Source: Pseudoxanthomonas wuyuanensis (GTDB lineage: Bacteria > Pseudomonadota > Gammaproteobacteria > Xanthomonadales > Xanthomonadaceae). Taken from it: 64,000 nucleotides of DNA. Shown in pieces: positions 8,079-16,334 of this stretch. Where the stretch lies: positions 1 through 64,000 of the forward strand of contig NZ_OCND01000002.1 of the NCBI RefSeq assembly GCF_900215535.1, given 5' to 3'. Within the stretch, counting starts at the first letter, position 1; the number at the start of each line of letters is the position of its first letter. The notes under the pieces are model-generated. The model was not told the origin of the DNA. It searched no databases and saw only the letters and a program-made list of their open reading frames with translations. The position numbers were made by a program, and so were the translations under genes.

Positions 8079-8876
8079 TCACTGTTCCAGTACGCGGAAA
8101 CTCAGCGTGTAGTTGTAGCCGTGCATGGGCGCGGCGGCGCCGTCGGGGGCCTTGCCGCGGTAACGAATCAACGCCAGGTAGACGCCTTCCGATTCCAGCG
8201 CGAAGCTGGCCTTGCCCTGGGGATCGGTGGTCAGCGTGGCGACCGGCTTCTGACTGGCGCGGTCCCCACTGGCGCGGAAGATTTCGACGATCTGCCCTGC
8301 CAGCGGTTTGCCGTTGTAGTCGATGCGGAACTCGAAGTTTTCCGTGACGTAGAGATCGCTGGGATGCGTCAGCGCCACCAGTTCCAGGCCCTTGCCGTAG
8401 GGTTTCAGTGCCGGCTGGGTCGGCGCGCCGGCGGTGATGTAGGCCTCCGAAACCGACAGCGACTGGTAATGGGCCAGCAGTCTGGCGCCCGGCGGCAGCG
8501 GCTTGGCCGGGTCGCGGCTGCTTTCCTGTTTGCCGTCCACTTCCCAGGTGCGGAAGATCGCGCCCAGGCGCGGGCCGGTGCTGAAGCGGTAGGTGCCCTT
8601 GCCGGCGGCCAGATGGTGCTCGAGCACGGCGCGGGTCTTGAGCCGCTGCACGTTGTCGATCGGTGCGGTGCTGCCGTCGGGAGCGGTGACCCGGAACTCG
8701 CTGTGGTCGAACGCCACTTCCGGCACGAAGAATTCTTCGCCGAAGGCCGCGTCCAGCGTGACCATGCCGCCGTGCATCGGCTCGAAGCTGGCGGGTGCGA
8801 GGTAGGGGGTGTGGGCGCTCGCGGTATCGACGGCGAGCAGGCCGAGCAAGGCGGCCAGCAGTACGGCGGTTTTCAT
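8079..8876 (-). CDS. DUF4198 periplasmic protein (metal-uptake associated)
   Basis: 265-residue exported protein, first gene of the minus-strand operon. The signal peptide (MKTAVLLAALLG...TASA) is followed by the HTPYL start typical of DUF4198, a family often next to cobalt, nickel and iron transport genes. The C-terminal half (EFRIDYNGKPLAGQIVEI...) resembles a beta-sandwich carrier or adhesin fold. Many His and Asp residues (AHTPYL, PMHGG, LEHHLAAGK) could bind metal. The start at 8876 has AGGA at a suitable distance. It probably acts with the downstream TonB receptor; the exact role is unknown. Confidence 0.82.
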   Translation of the reverse strand: MKTAVLLAALLGLLAVDTASAHTPYLAPASFEPMHGGMVTLDAAFGEEFFVPEVAFDHSEFRVTAPDGSTAPIDNVQRLKTRAVLEHHLAAGKGTYRFSTGPRLGAIFRTWEVDGKQESSRDPAKPLPPGARLLAHYQSLSVSEAYITAGAPTQPALKPYGKGLELVALTHPSDLYVTENFEFRIDYNGKPLAGQIVEIFRASGDRASQKPVATLTTDPQGKASFALESEGVYLALIRYRGKAPDGAAAPMHGYNYTLSFRVLEQ

Positions 8877-9146
8877 GGCGATTTCCTGACAGAAGGAGAA
8901 ATCGCTGGCGGACCCGGATGAAAACGGCTGCTGGCTTAAGGGCGCGATTATTGGGCCTGCGGACGTTTTCGGCAAGCGGGAGCCGCGCGCGGTCCCTTAT
9001 TGCGATCCGGGAAGCGCGACCGGATGGTCCCCCAAGCGGCTGTCATGCAGAACGGATGTCGGCAGCAACCCCTTTCCCCTTCTGGAGCGTTTGCTAGATT
9101 GAAGCGCGTCCATGGGTGGCCGCGTATCGGACCGGGGAGGGTTGCC

Positions 9147-11087
9147 ATGCGCATGCACGGATTGGGTTTGGCGGTGTTGTGCCTGATGGTCGGCAGTTGC
9201 CAGGCCGCTGAAACCGGTGAGGCTTCGCCGAAAAAGACGATGCAGGCCTTCGCCAGCGAAGCCGCATTCGAGAAGCTGCTGAAGCGATGGCAGGCGCAGC
9301 AACAACAGCGTGGTCGAGAACGGGAAGCCGTCGTTGCGATGGCACCGATGCCGGCGCCGGTAGCGGCAGCTGCCGACGCCTACGCCGGAAGCCCCTCGCT
9401 GGACAGCATCCAGGTGACCGGAAGCCGGTTGGAAGAAGGCGCTGCCGAGTCCATCACCAACGTCCAGACCCAGGGCGTGGACGAAGGCGGCATCGTCAAG
9501 CAGCACGGCGAGCATCTGGTGGTATTGCGTCGGGGGCGCCTGTTCACGGTGCGGATCGGTGGCGACGCGCTGCAGCCGGTATCGGTGCTTGACGCCTACG
9601 CGCCCAGCGCCAACCCCGGCGGCGCCTGGTACGACGAAATGCTGATCGCCGGCGATACCATCGCCGTCATCGGCTACAGCTACGAACGTGGCGGTACCGA
9701 GGTTGGCCTGTTCGATATCGACGCGGCCGGCCGGCTGAGCTACCGCGACACCTATCAACTGCGCAGCAACGACTACTATTCGTCGCGCAACTACGCCAGC
9801 CGGTTGATCGGCGATCAGCTGATCTTCTACACGCCGCTGTCGATCGCGCCCTGGCGGCTGGAACGCCGCGATTTCTATCCGGCCTTGCGCCGCTGGCATC
9901 CTCATTCCACGCCGGATGATTTCAAGCGCATCCTGCCGGCGACGCGCATCTATCGGACCGACGATGCGCTGGACCCTTACGAGGACGACATCGCCCTGCA
10001 CACGGTGACCCGTTGCGATCTGTCGAAACGTGAAATGCGCTGCGAATCGACTGCCGTGCTGGGGCCGGAAGGGCGCGTTTTCTATGTTTCGGCCGATTCG
10101 GTGTTTGTCTGGACCACCCAGTATCGCGATCACGGACAGCCGAACCGGTCTTCAGTATTCCGGATTCCGCTGGATGGCACCGCCCCCTCCGCATTGAAGA
10201 CCAGCGGCGGTCCGGTCGATCAACTGTCGTTCCTGCAGGATGCCGGCGGCTATCTCAATGTGCTGCTCACCACGGAATCGAAGGGCGAGGGCATGTGGGC
10301 GGCGGAAACCGCCGAGGGCGATACCGCCCTGCTGCGGGTGCGGTTGTCGGACTTTGGCGACGGCAGCACCGCGGCCAAGGGCGCGGACTACCTGCCCTTG
10401 CCGCCGATATCGGGCGAGGATCCGCAGAACCGTTTCATCGGCGATTGGCTGATTTATGCCGGCGATGGCCAAGCCCGCTGGGGACGCGAGCACGATCCCG
10501 ATGCCCGCGCGGTCGCCTATGCATTGCGCTTCTCCGGGCGCGCGCCGCCGCAGGCCCTGGTGCTCAGCCACGCGGTGGAACGCATCGAAGCCTTGGGCAG
10601 CGACGCTATCCTGGTGGGCAGCGCCGGCCGCGATCTGCATTTCACCAGCATGCGGCTGGACCAGCGCGCCGCACTGGCGGCCACGTTCGTGCAGAACGAT
10701 GCGGCGCAGGGCGAGACGCGGACGCATGGCTTTTTCTACAAGCGGCAGGACGCCTCGCAAGGCATCGTCGGCCTGCCCATCGTCGGGCACGCGCCGAAGG
10801 GCATGCAGCGCTATCTGGGCGAATCGGCGTCGGTGCTGTATCTGCGCGCCCGGGCGCTGCGTCTGTCGCGCATGGGGCAGCTGGATGCTTCGGCGGCGGT
10901 TGCGGTTGACGACGCCTGCAAGGCCAGTTGCGTGGACTGGTACGGCAACGCCCGTCCGCTGTTCATCGGCCCGCGGGTTTTTGCGTTGCTGGGCTATGAG
11001 CTGGTGGAAGGCGAGATTGATCGGGACCGCATCGGTGAACGCAGGCGCATCAGCTTTGCGCCGGCCGCCGCCAGGATTGCCCGCTGA
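9147..11087 (+). CDS. beta-propeller domain lipoprotein
   Basis: 646-residue exported protein. GGGGAGG at 9134-9140 fixes the ATG at 9147. The N-terminus has a signal with a lipobox-like VGSC, so membrane anchoring is likely. The segment TNVQTQGVDEGGIVKQHG is the diagnostic opening of the secreted beta-propeller family (Pfam Beta_propel, PF09826), and the remaining blades (LHFTSMRL, AKGMQRYLG-type repeats) extend to the C-terminus. Family members are uncharacterised exported proteins of bacteria and archaea. Divergent from the DUF4198 operon; the 270-bp gap between them shows no clear operator. Function unknown. Confidence 0.82.
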   Translation: MRMHGLGLAVLCLMVGSCQAAETGEASPKKTMQAFASEAAFEKLLKRWQAQQQQRGREREAVVAMAPMPAPVAAAADAYAGSPSLDSIQVTGSRLEEGAAESITNVQTQGVDEGGIVKQHGEHLVVLRRGRLFTVRIGGDALQPVSVLDAYAPSANPGGAWYDEMLIAGDTIAVIGYSYERGGTEVGLFDIDAAGRLSYRDTYQLRSNDYYSSRNYASRLIGDQLIFYTPLSIAPWRLERRDFYPALRRWHPHSTPDDFKRILPATRIYRTDDALDPYEDDIALHTVTRCDLSKREMRCESTAVLGPEGRVFYVSADSVFVWTTQYRDHGQPNRSSVFRIPLDGTAPSALKTSGGPVDQLSFLQDAGGYLNVLLTTESKGEGMWAAETAEGDTALLRVRLSDFGDGSTAAKGADYLPLPPISGEDPQNRFIGDWLIYAGDGQARWGREHDPDARAVAYALRFSGRAPPQALVLSHAVERIEALGSDAILVGSAGRDLHFTSMRLDQRAALAATFVQNDAAQGETRTHGFFYKRQDASQGIVGLPIVGHAPKGMQRYLGESASVLYLRARALRLSRMGQLDASAAVAVDDACKASCVDWYGNARPLFIGPRVFALLGYELVEGEIDRDRIGERRRISFAPAAARIAR

Positions 11088-11126
11088 CGATTGCGGCCAC
11101 CGGCACGCAGGGCGGACAATGGCGGC

Positions 11127-11480
11127 ATGGACATCTTCAAGGTTTTCACCATCGAAGCCGCGCACCGGCTGCCCAACGTGCCGGCCGGGCACAAGTGCGC
11201 GCGCCTGCACGGGCATTCGTTCCGCATCGAGCTGCACGTCTCCGGGGATCTGGATCCGCATACCGGCTGGGTGATGGATTTCGCCGACATCAAGGCGGTG
11301 TTCAAGCCGATCTACGAACGCCTGGACCACCATTACCTCAACGACATCGAAGGCCTGGAGAACCCCACCAGCGAGCGCATCGCGGTGTGGATCTGGGAAC
11401 AGCTGAAACCGCAGCTGCCGCTGCTGAGCGAAGTGGTGGTGCATGAAACCTGCACCGCCGGCAGCCGCTACCGCGGTTGA
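11127..11480 (+). CDS. queD: 6-carboxy-5,6,7,8-tetrahydropterin synthase
   Basis: 117-residue zinc enzyme that converts 7,8-dihydroneopterin triphosphate to 6-carboxytetrahydropterin, in the queuosine (7-deazaguanine) pathway. Zinc ligands are visible in AAHRLP and LHGHSF, and the catalytic Cys in [30 protein letters not shown] and the C-terminal [10 protein letters not shown] are all QueD hallmarks. The start MDIFKVF is chosen because it matches the family N-terminus. It stands alone here; the other que genes are not in the window. Confidence 0.92.
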   Translation: MDIFKVFTIEAAHRLPNVPAGHKCARLHGHSFRIELHVSGDLDPHTGWVMDFADIKAVFKPIYERLDHHYLNDIEGLENPTSERIAVWIWEQLKPQLPLLSEVVVHETCTAGSRYRG

Positions 11481-11679
11481 GGGCCGCGGCAGGAATGCTT
11501 TGCAGGCCGGGGTTGCGATGCGCCCTCCGGTAGGAGCGACGGCTCTCAACGGCCCGATGGCTGGTCAAGCGGCTCAACGGTGCCGGCACCACTCCGGTAG
11601 GTCGCCTGCCTGGGAGCGGTGACGGCAAGCCTTTGAATCTGAACAGGAATCGACCGTTCGTCGGAAACGGTGGCGGTTG

Positions 11680-11696
11680 TTGTTGCGCTGCAACAA
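11680..11696. promoter_or_regulatory. perfect palindrome upstream of the phasin gene
   Basis: TTGTTGC-gct-GCAACAA, a 7-3-7 perfect inverted repeat 51 bp before the phasin start, with a half-copy (TGCTGCAAC) about 15 bp further on. It is placed like an operator. PhaR-type repressors of phasin genes bind TGC/GCA-rich dyads, so this is a candidate PhaR site (inference). Confidence 0.4.
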
Positions 11697-11747
11697 AGAT
11701 GGGGTTATGCTGCAACGCACAAATCGGCAATCCCATTGGAGTACGCC

Positions 11748-12140
11748 ATGTCTGCCCAGTTCAACGACAGTTTCAGCACCTTTACCCACCAGTTCGCCGC
11801 TGCCGCTGCGCGCGCCAACCGTCTGGCCCTGGAAAATGCCGAAACCGTGTTCGGCGTCCAGCTGAAGACCTTCGAAAAGAACATCGACGCCACCGCCGCC
11901 TTCTTCGGCGAACTGGTCGAGACCCACGACCTGGAAGCCTACAAGACCCTGTGGCCGAAGGGCCTGCAGGTGGCCAAGGACAACACCGAGCGTCTGGTTG
12001 CGGCCGGCCAGGAAGTGTTCGGCCTGACCCTGAAGACCAGCGAAGCCTTGGGCCAGCTGGCCAAGAGCCAGTTCGAAACCGCCACCGAGAGCGTGCAGGC
12101 TTCCGTCGCCAAGGCGACCAAGCCGGCCAAGGCCAAGTAA
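11748..12140 (+). CDS. phasin family protein
   Basis: 130-residue, almost wholly helical protein without Cys or membrane segments, ending in a Lys/Ala tail (KATKPAKAK). The pattern fits phasins, which coat polyhydroxyalkanoate granules and stabilise them: amphipathic helices with FNDSFSTFTHQF, ALENAETVFGVQLKTFEKN and repeated Ala/Glu/Lys heptads. The start MSAQF has TTGGAG upstream. Monocistronic, bounded by a palindromic upstream site and a strong terminator. No PHA synthase is in the window, so the granule link rests on family resemblance. Confidence 0.87.
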   Translation: MSAQFNDSFSTFTHQFAAAAARANRLALENAETVFGVQLKTFEKNIDATAAFFGELVETHDLEAYKTLWPKGLQVAKDNTERLVAAGQEVFGLTLKTSEALGQLAKSQFETATESVQASVAKATKPAKAK

Positions 12141-12194
12141 ACGAATCCAGGCAATACCCGTCTTTGCGCGGCTCCCCTCCCTCCGCGCAATCCG

Positions 12195-12228
12195 ACCCGG
12201 CAGCTCCCTCCCGCTGCCGGGTTTTTTT
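12195..12228 (+). terminator. Rho-independent terminator after the phasin gene
   Basis: ACCCGGCAGC (12195-12204) pairs perfectly with GCTGCCGGGT (12213-12222) and is followed by seven T residues. It lies between convergent phasin and bioD and may work on both strands. Confidence 0.92.
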
Positions 12229-12271
12229 ATGCCCGGACTTTGGAACGGCCGCGCGCGAACGCCGGCTGCGC

Positions 12272-12940
12272 TCAATCCGGAAGCGTAAGACAGGCCGACA
12301 GCGCGCGCGCATCCGGCGCCCGGCGGTAGGGTAGCCGGCCCCAGCACGGGGCATCGATGCGGGCGCCCAGCAGCGCGAAGTTCTCGTCGCGGCGTTCCAT
12401 CAGCGGGTCCACTTCGCTGGCGATCCAGCCGATCAGCCGGCAACCGTCGGCGGCGATGGCGCGGGCGCTCAACCGCGCATGATTCAGGCAGCCCAGGCGC
12501 AGGCCGACCACCAGCACCACCGGCAACTGCAGTTGCCGCGCCAGATCGGCCTGATCCAGCGTGGCCGACAACGGCGCTGCCCAGCCGCCGACGCCTTCCA
12601 CCACAACGGTATCGGCCTTGCCCTGCAATCTGTCGAAGGCGGCGGCGATTGCGGGCAGTTGCACCGACACGCCAGCCTCGCCGGCGGCGATTTCCGGCGC
12701 CAGCGGCAGCGGCAGCGCATAGGGATTCAGATCGCCGTAGGCCGGTTGCGGGTCGCTGGCGGCCAACAACGCCAGCGCGTCCTCATTGCGCCAGCCATCG
12801 CAGGTCTGCGCGCAGCCGCTGGCGACCGGCTTCATGCCCACTGCGCGCAGGCCGCGCGCGCGCAGTGCGTGCAGCAGCGCGGTCGAGGCGAGGGTCTTGC
12901 CGGCGCCGGTATCGGTGCCGGTGACGAACACGCTACGCAT
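12272..12940 (-). CDS. bioD: dethiobiotin synthetase
   Basis: 222-residue ATP-dependent enzyme closing the ureido ring of dethiobiotin from 7,8-diaminopelargonate and CO2 in biotin synthesis. The P-loop is in VTGTDTGAGKTLAS (residues 6-19), followed by MKPVASG (substrate and Mg site), VVVEGVGGWAAP (about 115) and LVVGLRLGCLNHA. Length and motif order are standard. Here it is a single gene, separate from bioABFC, as is common in Xanthomonadaceae. The ATG at 12940 starts directly before the P-loop strand. Confidence 0.93.
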   Translation of the reverse strand: MRSVFVTGTDTGAGKTLASTALLHALRARGLRAVGMKPVASGCAQTCDGWRNEDALALLAASDPQPAYGDLNPYALPLPLAPEIAAGEAGVSVQLPAIAAAFDRLQGKADTVVVEGVGGWAAPLSATLDQADLARQLQLPVVLVVGLRLGCLNHARLSARAIAADGCRLIGWIASEVDPLMERRDENFALLGARIDAPCWGRLPYRRAPDARALSACLTLPD

Positions 12941-13156
12941 GGGCGCGGATGCCTTCGGTACCGGCGTTCAACGCCGTTCCGGCGCCGCCGGCACGCCAGC
13001 GGCCGCCGGCCGGTCTTGTCTCGTTCATCGGATTCTCGTTGCGGAACATCGTCGGCATGATAGTCGGCGCAGCATGCGGAGAATCATCCGTGCTGTCCGA
13101 TTTCATCTCTTCTCCGCGTTGACAACAACAAGCAGAACCGGTCGATTCCCGATGAA

Positions 13157-13190
13157 TTCGTTTCCGATCAATAAGCGCTAGAATCGGCGG
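13157..13190 (+). promoter_or_regulatory. probable promoter of a leaderless transcript (msrC)
   Basis: A -10 element TAGAAT (13179-13184) lies so that transcription would begin at the A of the ATG at 13191, with a weak -35 (TTCGTT) near 13157-13162. There is no Shine-Dalgarno sequence before the gene. This suggests a leaderless mRNA. Confidence 0.45.
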
Positions 13191-13676
13191 ATGTCATTCG
13201 CCGCCCAAACCCTGACCGGCAGCAAGCCGGAACAATACGCGCAGCTGGCCGGCCAGGCGCGCGCGCTGCTGGCGGGCGAAACCGACCGCATCGCCAACGC
13301 CGCCAATCTGGCCGCGCTGGTCTATCACTCGCTGCCGGATCTGAACTGGACCGGATTCTATTTCTACGACGGCGCCGAACTGGTGGTTGGACCGTTCCAG
13401 GGATTGCCCGCCTGCGTGCGCATTGCGCTGGACAAGGGCGTCTGCGGCGCCGCCGCGCGCACCCGTCAGACCCAGCGGGTCGAAGATGTCGAAGCCTTCC
13501 CCGGCCACATCGCCTGCGATGCGGCCTCGCGTTCGGAACTGGTGGTGCCGCTGGTCAAGGATGGCCGACTGGTCGGCGTGTTCGACCTGGACAGCCCGCG
13601 CGTGGGCCGTTTCGACGAAGCCGACCAGCAGGGCCTGGAAGCCATTGCGCAGATCTACGTGGATGCGCTGACGTGA
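13191..13676 (+). CDS. msrC: free methionine-(R)-sulfoxide reductase (GAF domain)
   Basis: 161-residue cytosolic GAF-fold enzyme reducing free L-methionine-(R)-sulfoxide. The three catalytic/resolving cysteines have the E. coli fRMsr spacing exactly: the Cys of PACVRIAL, the Cys of KGVCGAA ten residues later, and the Cys of GHIACDAAS 24 residues after that (equivalent to C84, C94 and C118). The family motifs LNWTGFYF and ELVVPLV are present. It is translationally coupled by a 4-bp overlap (GTGA) to the TfoX-domain gene. A -10 box directly before the ATG suggests leaderless translation. Confidence 0.93.
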   Translation: MSFAAQTLTGSKPEQYAQLAGQARALLAGETDRIANAANLAALVYHSLPDLNWTGFYFYDGAELVVGPFQGLPACVRIALDKGVCGAAARTRQTQRVEDVEAFPGHIACDAASRSELVVPLVKDGRLVGVFDLDSPRVGRFDEADQQGLEAIAQIYVDALT

Positions 13677-14047
13677 GCGCAGCCAAGCTGCGCAACATCG
13701 GCCCCAAATCCGCCGCATGGCTGCGCCAGGTGGGTTTGCGATCGCACGAGGATCTGGCCGCGGTCGGTTCGGTGGAAGCGTTCATGCGGGTCAAGCGCGC
13801 CGGCTTCCGCCCCAGCCTCAACCTGCTGTATGCGCTGGAAGGCGCGCTGCTGGACTGCCACTGGCAGCAGTTGCCCGACGACCGCCGCGGCGAACTGCTG
13901 CAGGCCTATGACGCGGCCACTGCGCTGCTGCCGCCACCGCGCGGCCGGCCCGCCGCCGGGCCGGTCACCACCACCCAGATGCAGGACGACGACGACGCGC
14001 CTTCGCCCAGCCTGTTCGATTCGCCCGACGACGCCGGCGAAGACTGA
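13673..14047 (+). CDS. TfoX C-terminal domain protein
   Basis: 124-residue protein starting with GTG inside the stop codon of msrC, so cotranslated. Residues 5-70 (LRNIGPKSAAWLRQVGLRS...FMRVKRAGFRPSLNLLYALEGAL...HWQQLP) match the TfoX C-terminal domain, a helix-hairpin-helix-like fold seen in competence regulators and in small stand-alone proteins. The N-terminal TfoX domain is absent. The C-terminal 50 residues are Pro-, Ala- and Asp-rich and likely disordered. Function unknown; a competence role cannot be assumed. Confidence 0.85.
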   Translation: MSAAKLRNIGPKSAAWLRQVGLRSHEDLAAVGSVEAFMRVKRAGFRPSLNLLYALEGALLDCHWQQLPDDRRGELLQAYDAATALLPPPRGRPAAGPVTTTQMQDDDDAPSPSLFDSPDDAGED

Positions 14048-14085
14048 CGTGGCGGCAGCGCCGTCCCAAAAGCCGCAACAGGCTC

Positions 14086-14091
14086 TATAAT
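14086..14091 (+). promoter_or_regulatory. -10 box of the btuB/riboswitch transcript
   Basis: Consensus TATAAT about 15 bp before the first paired bases of the cobalamin aptamer, with no convincing -35 (GTCCCA at the 17-bp spacing). Position and consensus make it the likely start of the riboswitch RNA. Confidence 0.6.
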
Positions 14092-14104
14092 CGCCGCGCT
14101 TCAG

Positions 14105-14285
14105 GTGACCCGGCGGCACTCGCCAATGGGTTGAAACGGGAAGCCGGTGAGCCGACAGGCGATTCCGGCGCTGCCCCCGCAACGGTAAGCGAGTCCAACC
14201 GCGGCATCCGCCACTGTGCATCGCACGGGAAGGCGCCGCGGCCGAGTGCGCCGCACTCGCTCGCAAGCCCGGAGACCGGCCTGGA
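14105..14285 (+). promoter_or_regulatory. cobalamin riboswitch aptamer
   Basis: Adenosylcobalamin-sensing RNA leader. Conserved blocks in order: GGGAAGCCGGTG near 14138, GCTGCCCCCGCAACGGTAAG at 14170-14189, GCCACTG at 14210-14216, GGGAAGGCG near 14227, and the 3' B12 box AAGCCCGGAGACCGGCC at 14265-14281. It controls the btuB receptor gene immediately downstream. Confidence 0.95.
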
Positions 14286-14348
14286 GCATGGAATCGCCGA
14301 TTGTTCCGGACCTGTGCCGGGGAACGGCGGATCCTCCATGGTTGCGAT

Positions 14349-14396
14349 GCGGAGGGCGTCGTGGCGTGCCGCGCGCTGCGCTGTCCGCTGTTTTTT
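14349..14396 (+). terminator. intrinsic terminator of the riboswitch expression platform
   Basis: GCGGAGGGCG (14349-14358) pairs with CGCTGTCCGC (14379-14388) with one mismatch and one wobble; after TG comes a run of six T residues (14391-14396). It sits between aptamer and gene, so vitamin binding probably promotes premature termination. An additional imperfect stem (about 14287-14342) in between could serve as antiterminator. Confidence 0.72.
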
Positions 14397-14453
14397 CCTT
14401 CGTCTGGCAACTCCACTGGCTTGCTGCGCATTTGCGCGATGGAGTTGAACCTC

Positions 14454-16334
14454 ATGCAGTACCGTATTCCGGGCCGTTCTCCGGTCCTCCGCACCCTTTC
14501 CCTGGCCGTGGCGCTGGGCCTGCCCGGGCTGGCGATGGCCGCCGCCGCGACCACCGATCTGGACGAAATCATCGTCACCGCCACCCGCACCGAGGTCGCG
14601 CTGCGCGACAGCCTGGTGCCGGCGCAGGTGATCGGCCGCGAGGAAATCGAACGCACCCAGGCGCGTTCGCTGCTGGACCTGCTCAAGGGCAGGGCCGGTC
14701 TGTCGTTCTCCAACCAGGGCGGCAGCGGCAAGCTGACCACGTTGAACATCCGTGGCGCCGATTCGGACCATGTGCTGGTGCTGGTCGATGGCATCCGCGT
14801 GGGCTCGGCGACCGCCGGACTGGCGTCGTTCCAGGATCTTCCGATCGATCAGATCGACCGTATCGAGATCGTTCGCGGGCCGCGTTCCAGCCTGTACGGC
14901 TCGGAGGCCATCGGCGGCGTGATCCAGATCTTCACCCGCCGCGACCGCGGCGCGCTGCGTCCCCGCTTCCGCGTTGGCATCGGCAGCCACAACCTGCGCG
15001 AGGCCAGCGCAGGCGTGGGCGGCGGCAACGAGCGCGGCTGGTTCGGCGCCGACCTTGCCTACCAGCGCACCGACGGCATCAACGCCTGCCGCGGCTCGGC
15101 CGCCACCTTCCAGGGTTGCTTCGCCGACGAGCCCGACCGCGACGGTTACCGCAACAGGTCCGTCAACCTGCGCGGCGGCTACACCTTCACCGACACGCTG
15201 CGGCTGGAAGCCAACGCATTGCATGCCAGCGCGTTCAACGAGTTCGACGGCAGCATCTTTGGCGGCAACGAGGCCGAGAACATCCAGCAGGTGTTCGGCA
15301 GCAAGCTGAGCTGGACGCCCACCGAACGCATCAACGTCGCCGTCCAGGCCGGCCGCGCCTACGACAAGTCGGACAACTACTTCGCCCAGGCGGGCAGCCC
15401 GCGCGCCTACGTCAGCACCTTCGACACCCGTCGCGATACCGCCTCGGTGCAGGCCGATTTCTCCCTGGCCGAGCAGCACCTGCTCAGCGCCGGCGCCGAC
15501 TGGCAGAAAGACGCCATCGAAAGCACCACCGGTTACGCGGTCGATGACCGCGACAACAAGGCATTGTTCGTCGAATACCAGGGCCGGGTCGGCCGCCAGC
15601 GCCTGCAGGCCAGCGTCCGCAACGACGACAACGAGCAGTTCGGCAACCACACCACCGGCAGCCTGGGCTGGGGCCTGGATTTCGCCCACGGCCTGCGCCT
15701 GAACACCAGCGTGGCCACCGGCTTCCGCGCGCCCAGCTTCAACGAACTGTACTTCCCGTTCTCGGGCAATCCCGATCTGGGGCCGGAAGAGTCCACCAGC
15801 GTCAACGTCGGCCTGGCCCAATACGCCGAGCGCTGGAACTGGACGTTCAACATCTACCAGACCAAGGTGGATGATCTGATCGGCTACGACAGCGCCTTCA
15901 ATCTGATCCAGGCCGAAGAAGCGCGTTTGCGCGGCGCCGAACTGACCTTCGAGGCGCGCGTGGCCGGCTTCGACCTGTCCACCCAGTTCAGCCATGTCGA
16001 CCCGCGCAACCGTTCCAACGATGCCAACTACAACAAGTTGCTGGCGCGCCGCGCACGCAACACTGCGCGCATCGATGTGGACCGCAGCTTCGGCGCCTTC
16101 CGTACCGGGCTGACCTTCAACGCCGCAGGCGAGCGCTACGACAACGCCGCCAACACCCAGCGACTGGGCGGTTATGCCACGCTGGACCTGCGGGTGGAAT
16201 ATGCGATCAATCCGTCTTGGACGTTGCAGGCGCGTGCCAACAACGTCTTCGACCGCGACTACGAAACGATCGCCTGGTACAACCGGCCCGGCCGCGAATA
16301 CGGCCTGAGCCTGCGTTACCAGCCGGCCAACTGA
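14454..16334 (+). CDS. btuB: TonB-dependent vitamin B12 receptor
   Basis: 626-residue outer-membrane receptor for cobalamins. It has a signal peptide (to about residue 33, LAMAAAA), TonB box DEIIVTATRT, a plug domain with LNIRGADSDHVLVLVDG and IEIVRGPRSSLYGSEAIGG, and a barrel ending in a TonB-receptor C-terminus (LSLRYQPAN). The aptamer upstream settles the ligand. The ATG at 14454 is preferred over 14439 because GGAG (14441-14444) lies at the right distance. The usual downstream cobalamin salvage genes are absent; an integron-like region follows instead. Confidence 0.93.
   Translation: MQYRIPGRSPVLRTLSLAVALGLPGLAMAAAATTDLDEIIVTATRTEVALRDSLVPAQVIGREEIERTQARSLLDLLKGRAGLSFSNQGGSGKLTTLNIRGADSDHVLVLVDGIRVGSATAGLASFQDLPIDQIDRIEIVRGPRSSLYGSEAIGGVIQIFTRRDRGALRPRFRVGIGSHNLREASAGVGGGNERGWFGADLAYQRTDGINACRGSAATFQGCFADEPDRDGYRNRSVNLRGGYTFTDTLRLEANALHASAFNEFDGSIFGGNEAENIQQVFGSKLSWTPTERINVAVQAGRAYDKSDNYFAQAGSPRAYVSTFDTRRDTASVQADFSLAEQHLLSAGADWQKDAIESTTGYAVDDRDNKALFVEYQGRVGRQRLQASVRNDDNEQFGNHTTGSLGWGLDFAHGLRLNTSVATGFRAPSFNELYFPFSGNPDLGPEESTSVNVGLAQYAERWNWTFNIYQTKVDDLIGYDSAFNLIQAEEARLRGAELTFEARVAGFDLSTQFSHVDPRNRSNDANYNKLLARRARNTARIDVDRSFGAFRTGLTFNAAGERYDNAANTQRLGGYATLDLRVEYAINPSWTLQARANNVFDRDYETIAWYNRPGREYGLSLRYQPAN

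Noticed and set aside
8877-9146. Search for a Fur box ahead of the DUF4198-to-TonB-receptor operon
   Set aside because: No stretch comes near the Fur consensus, so iron regulation is not claimed.
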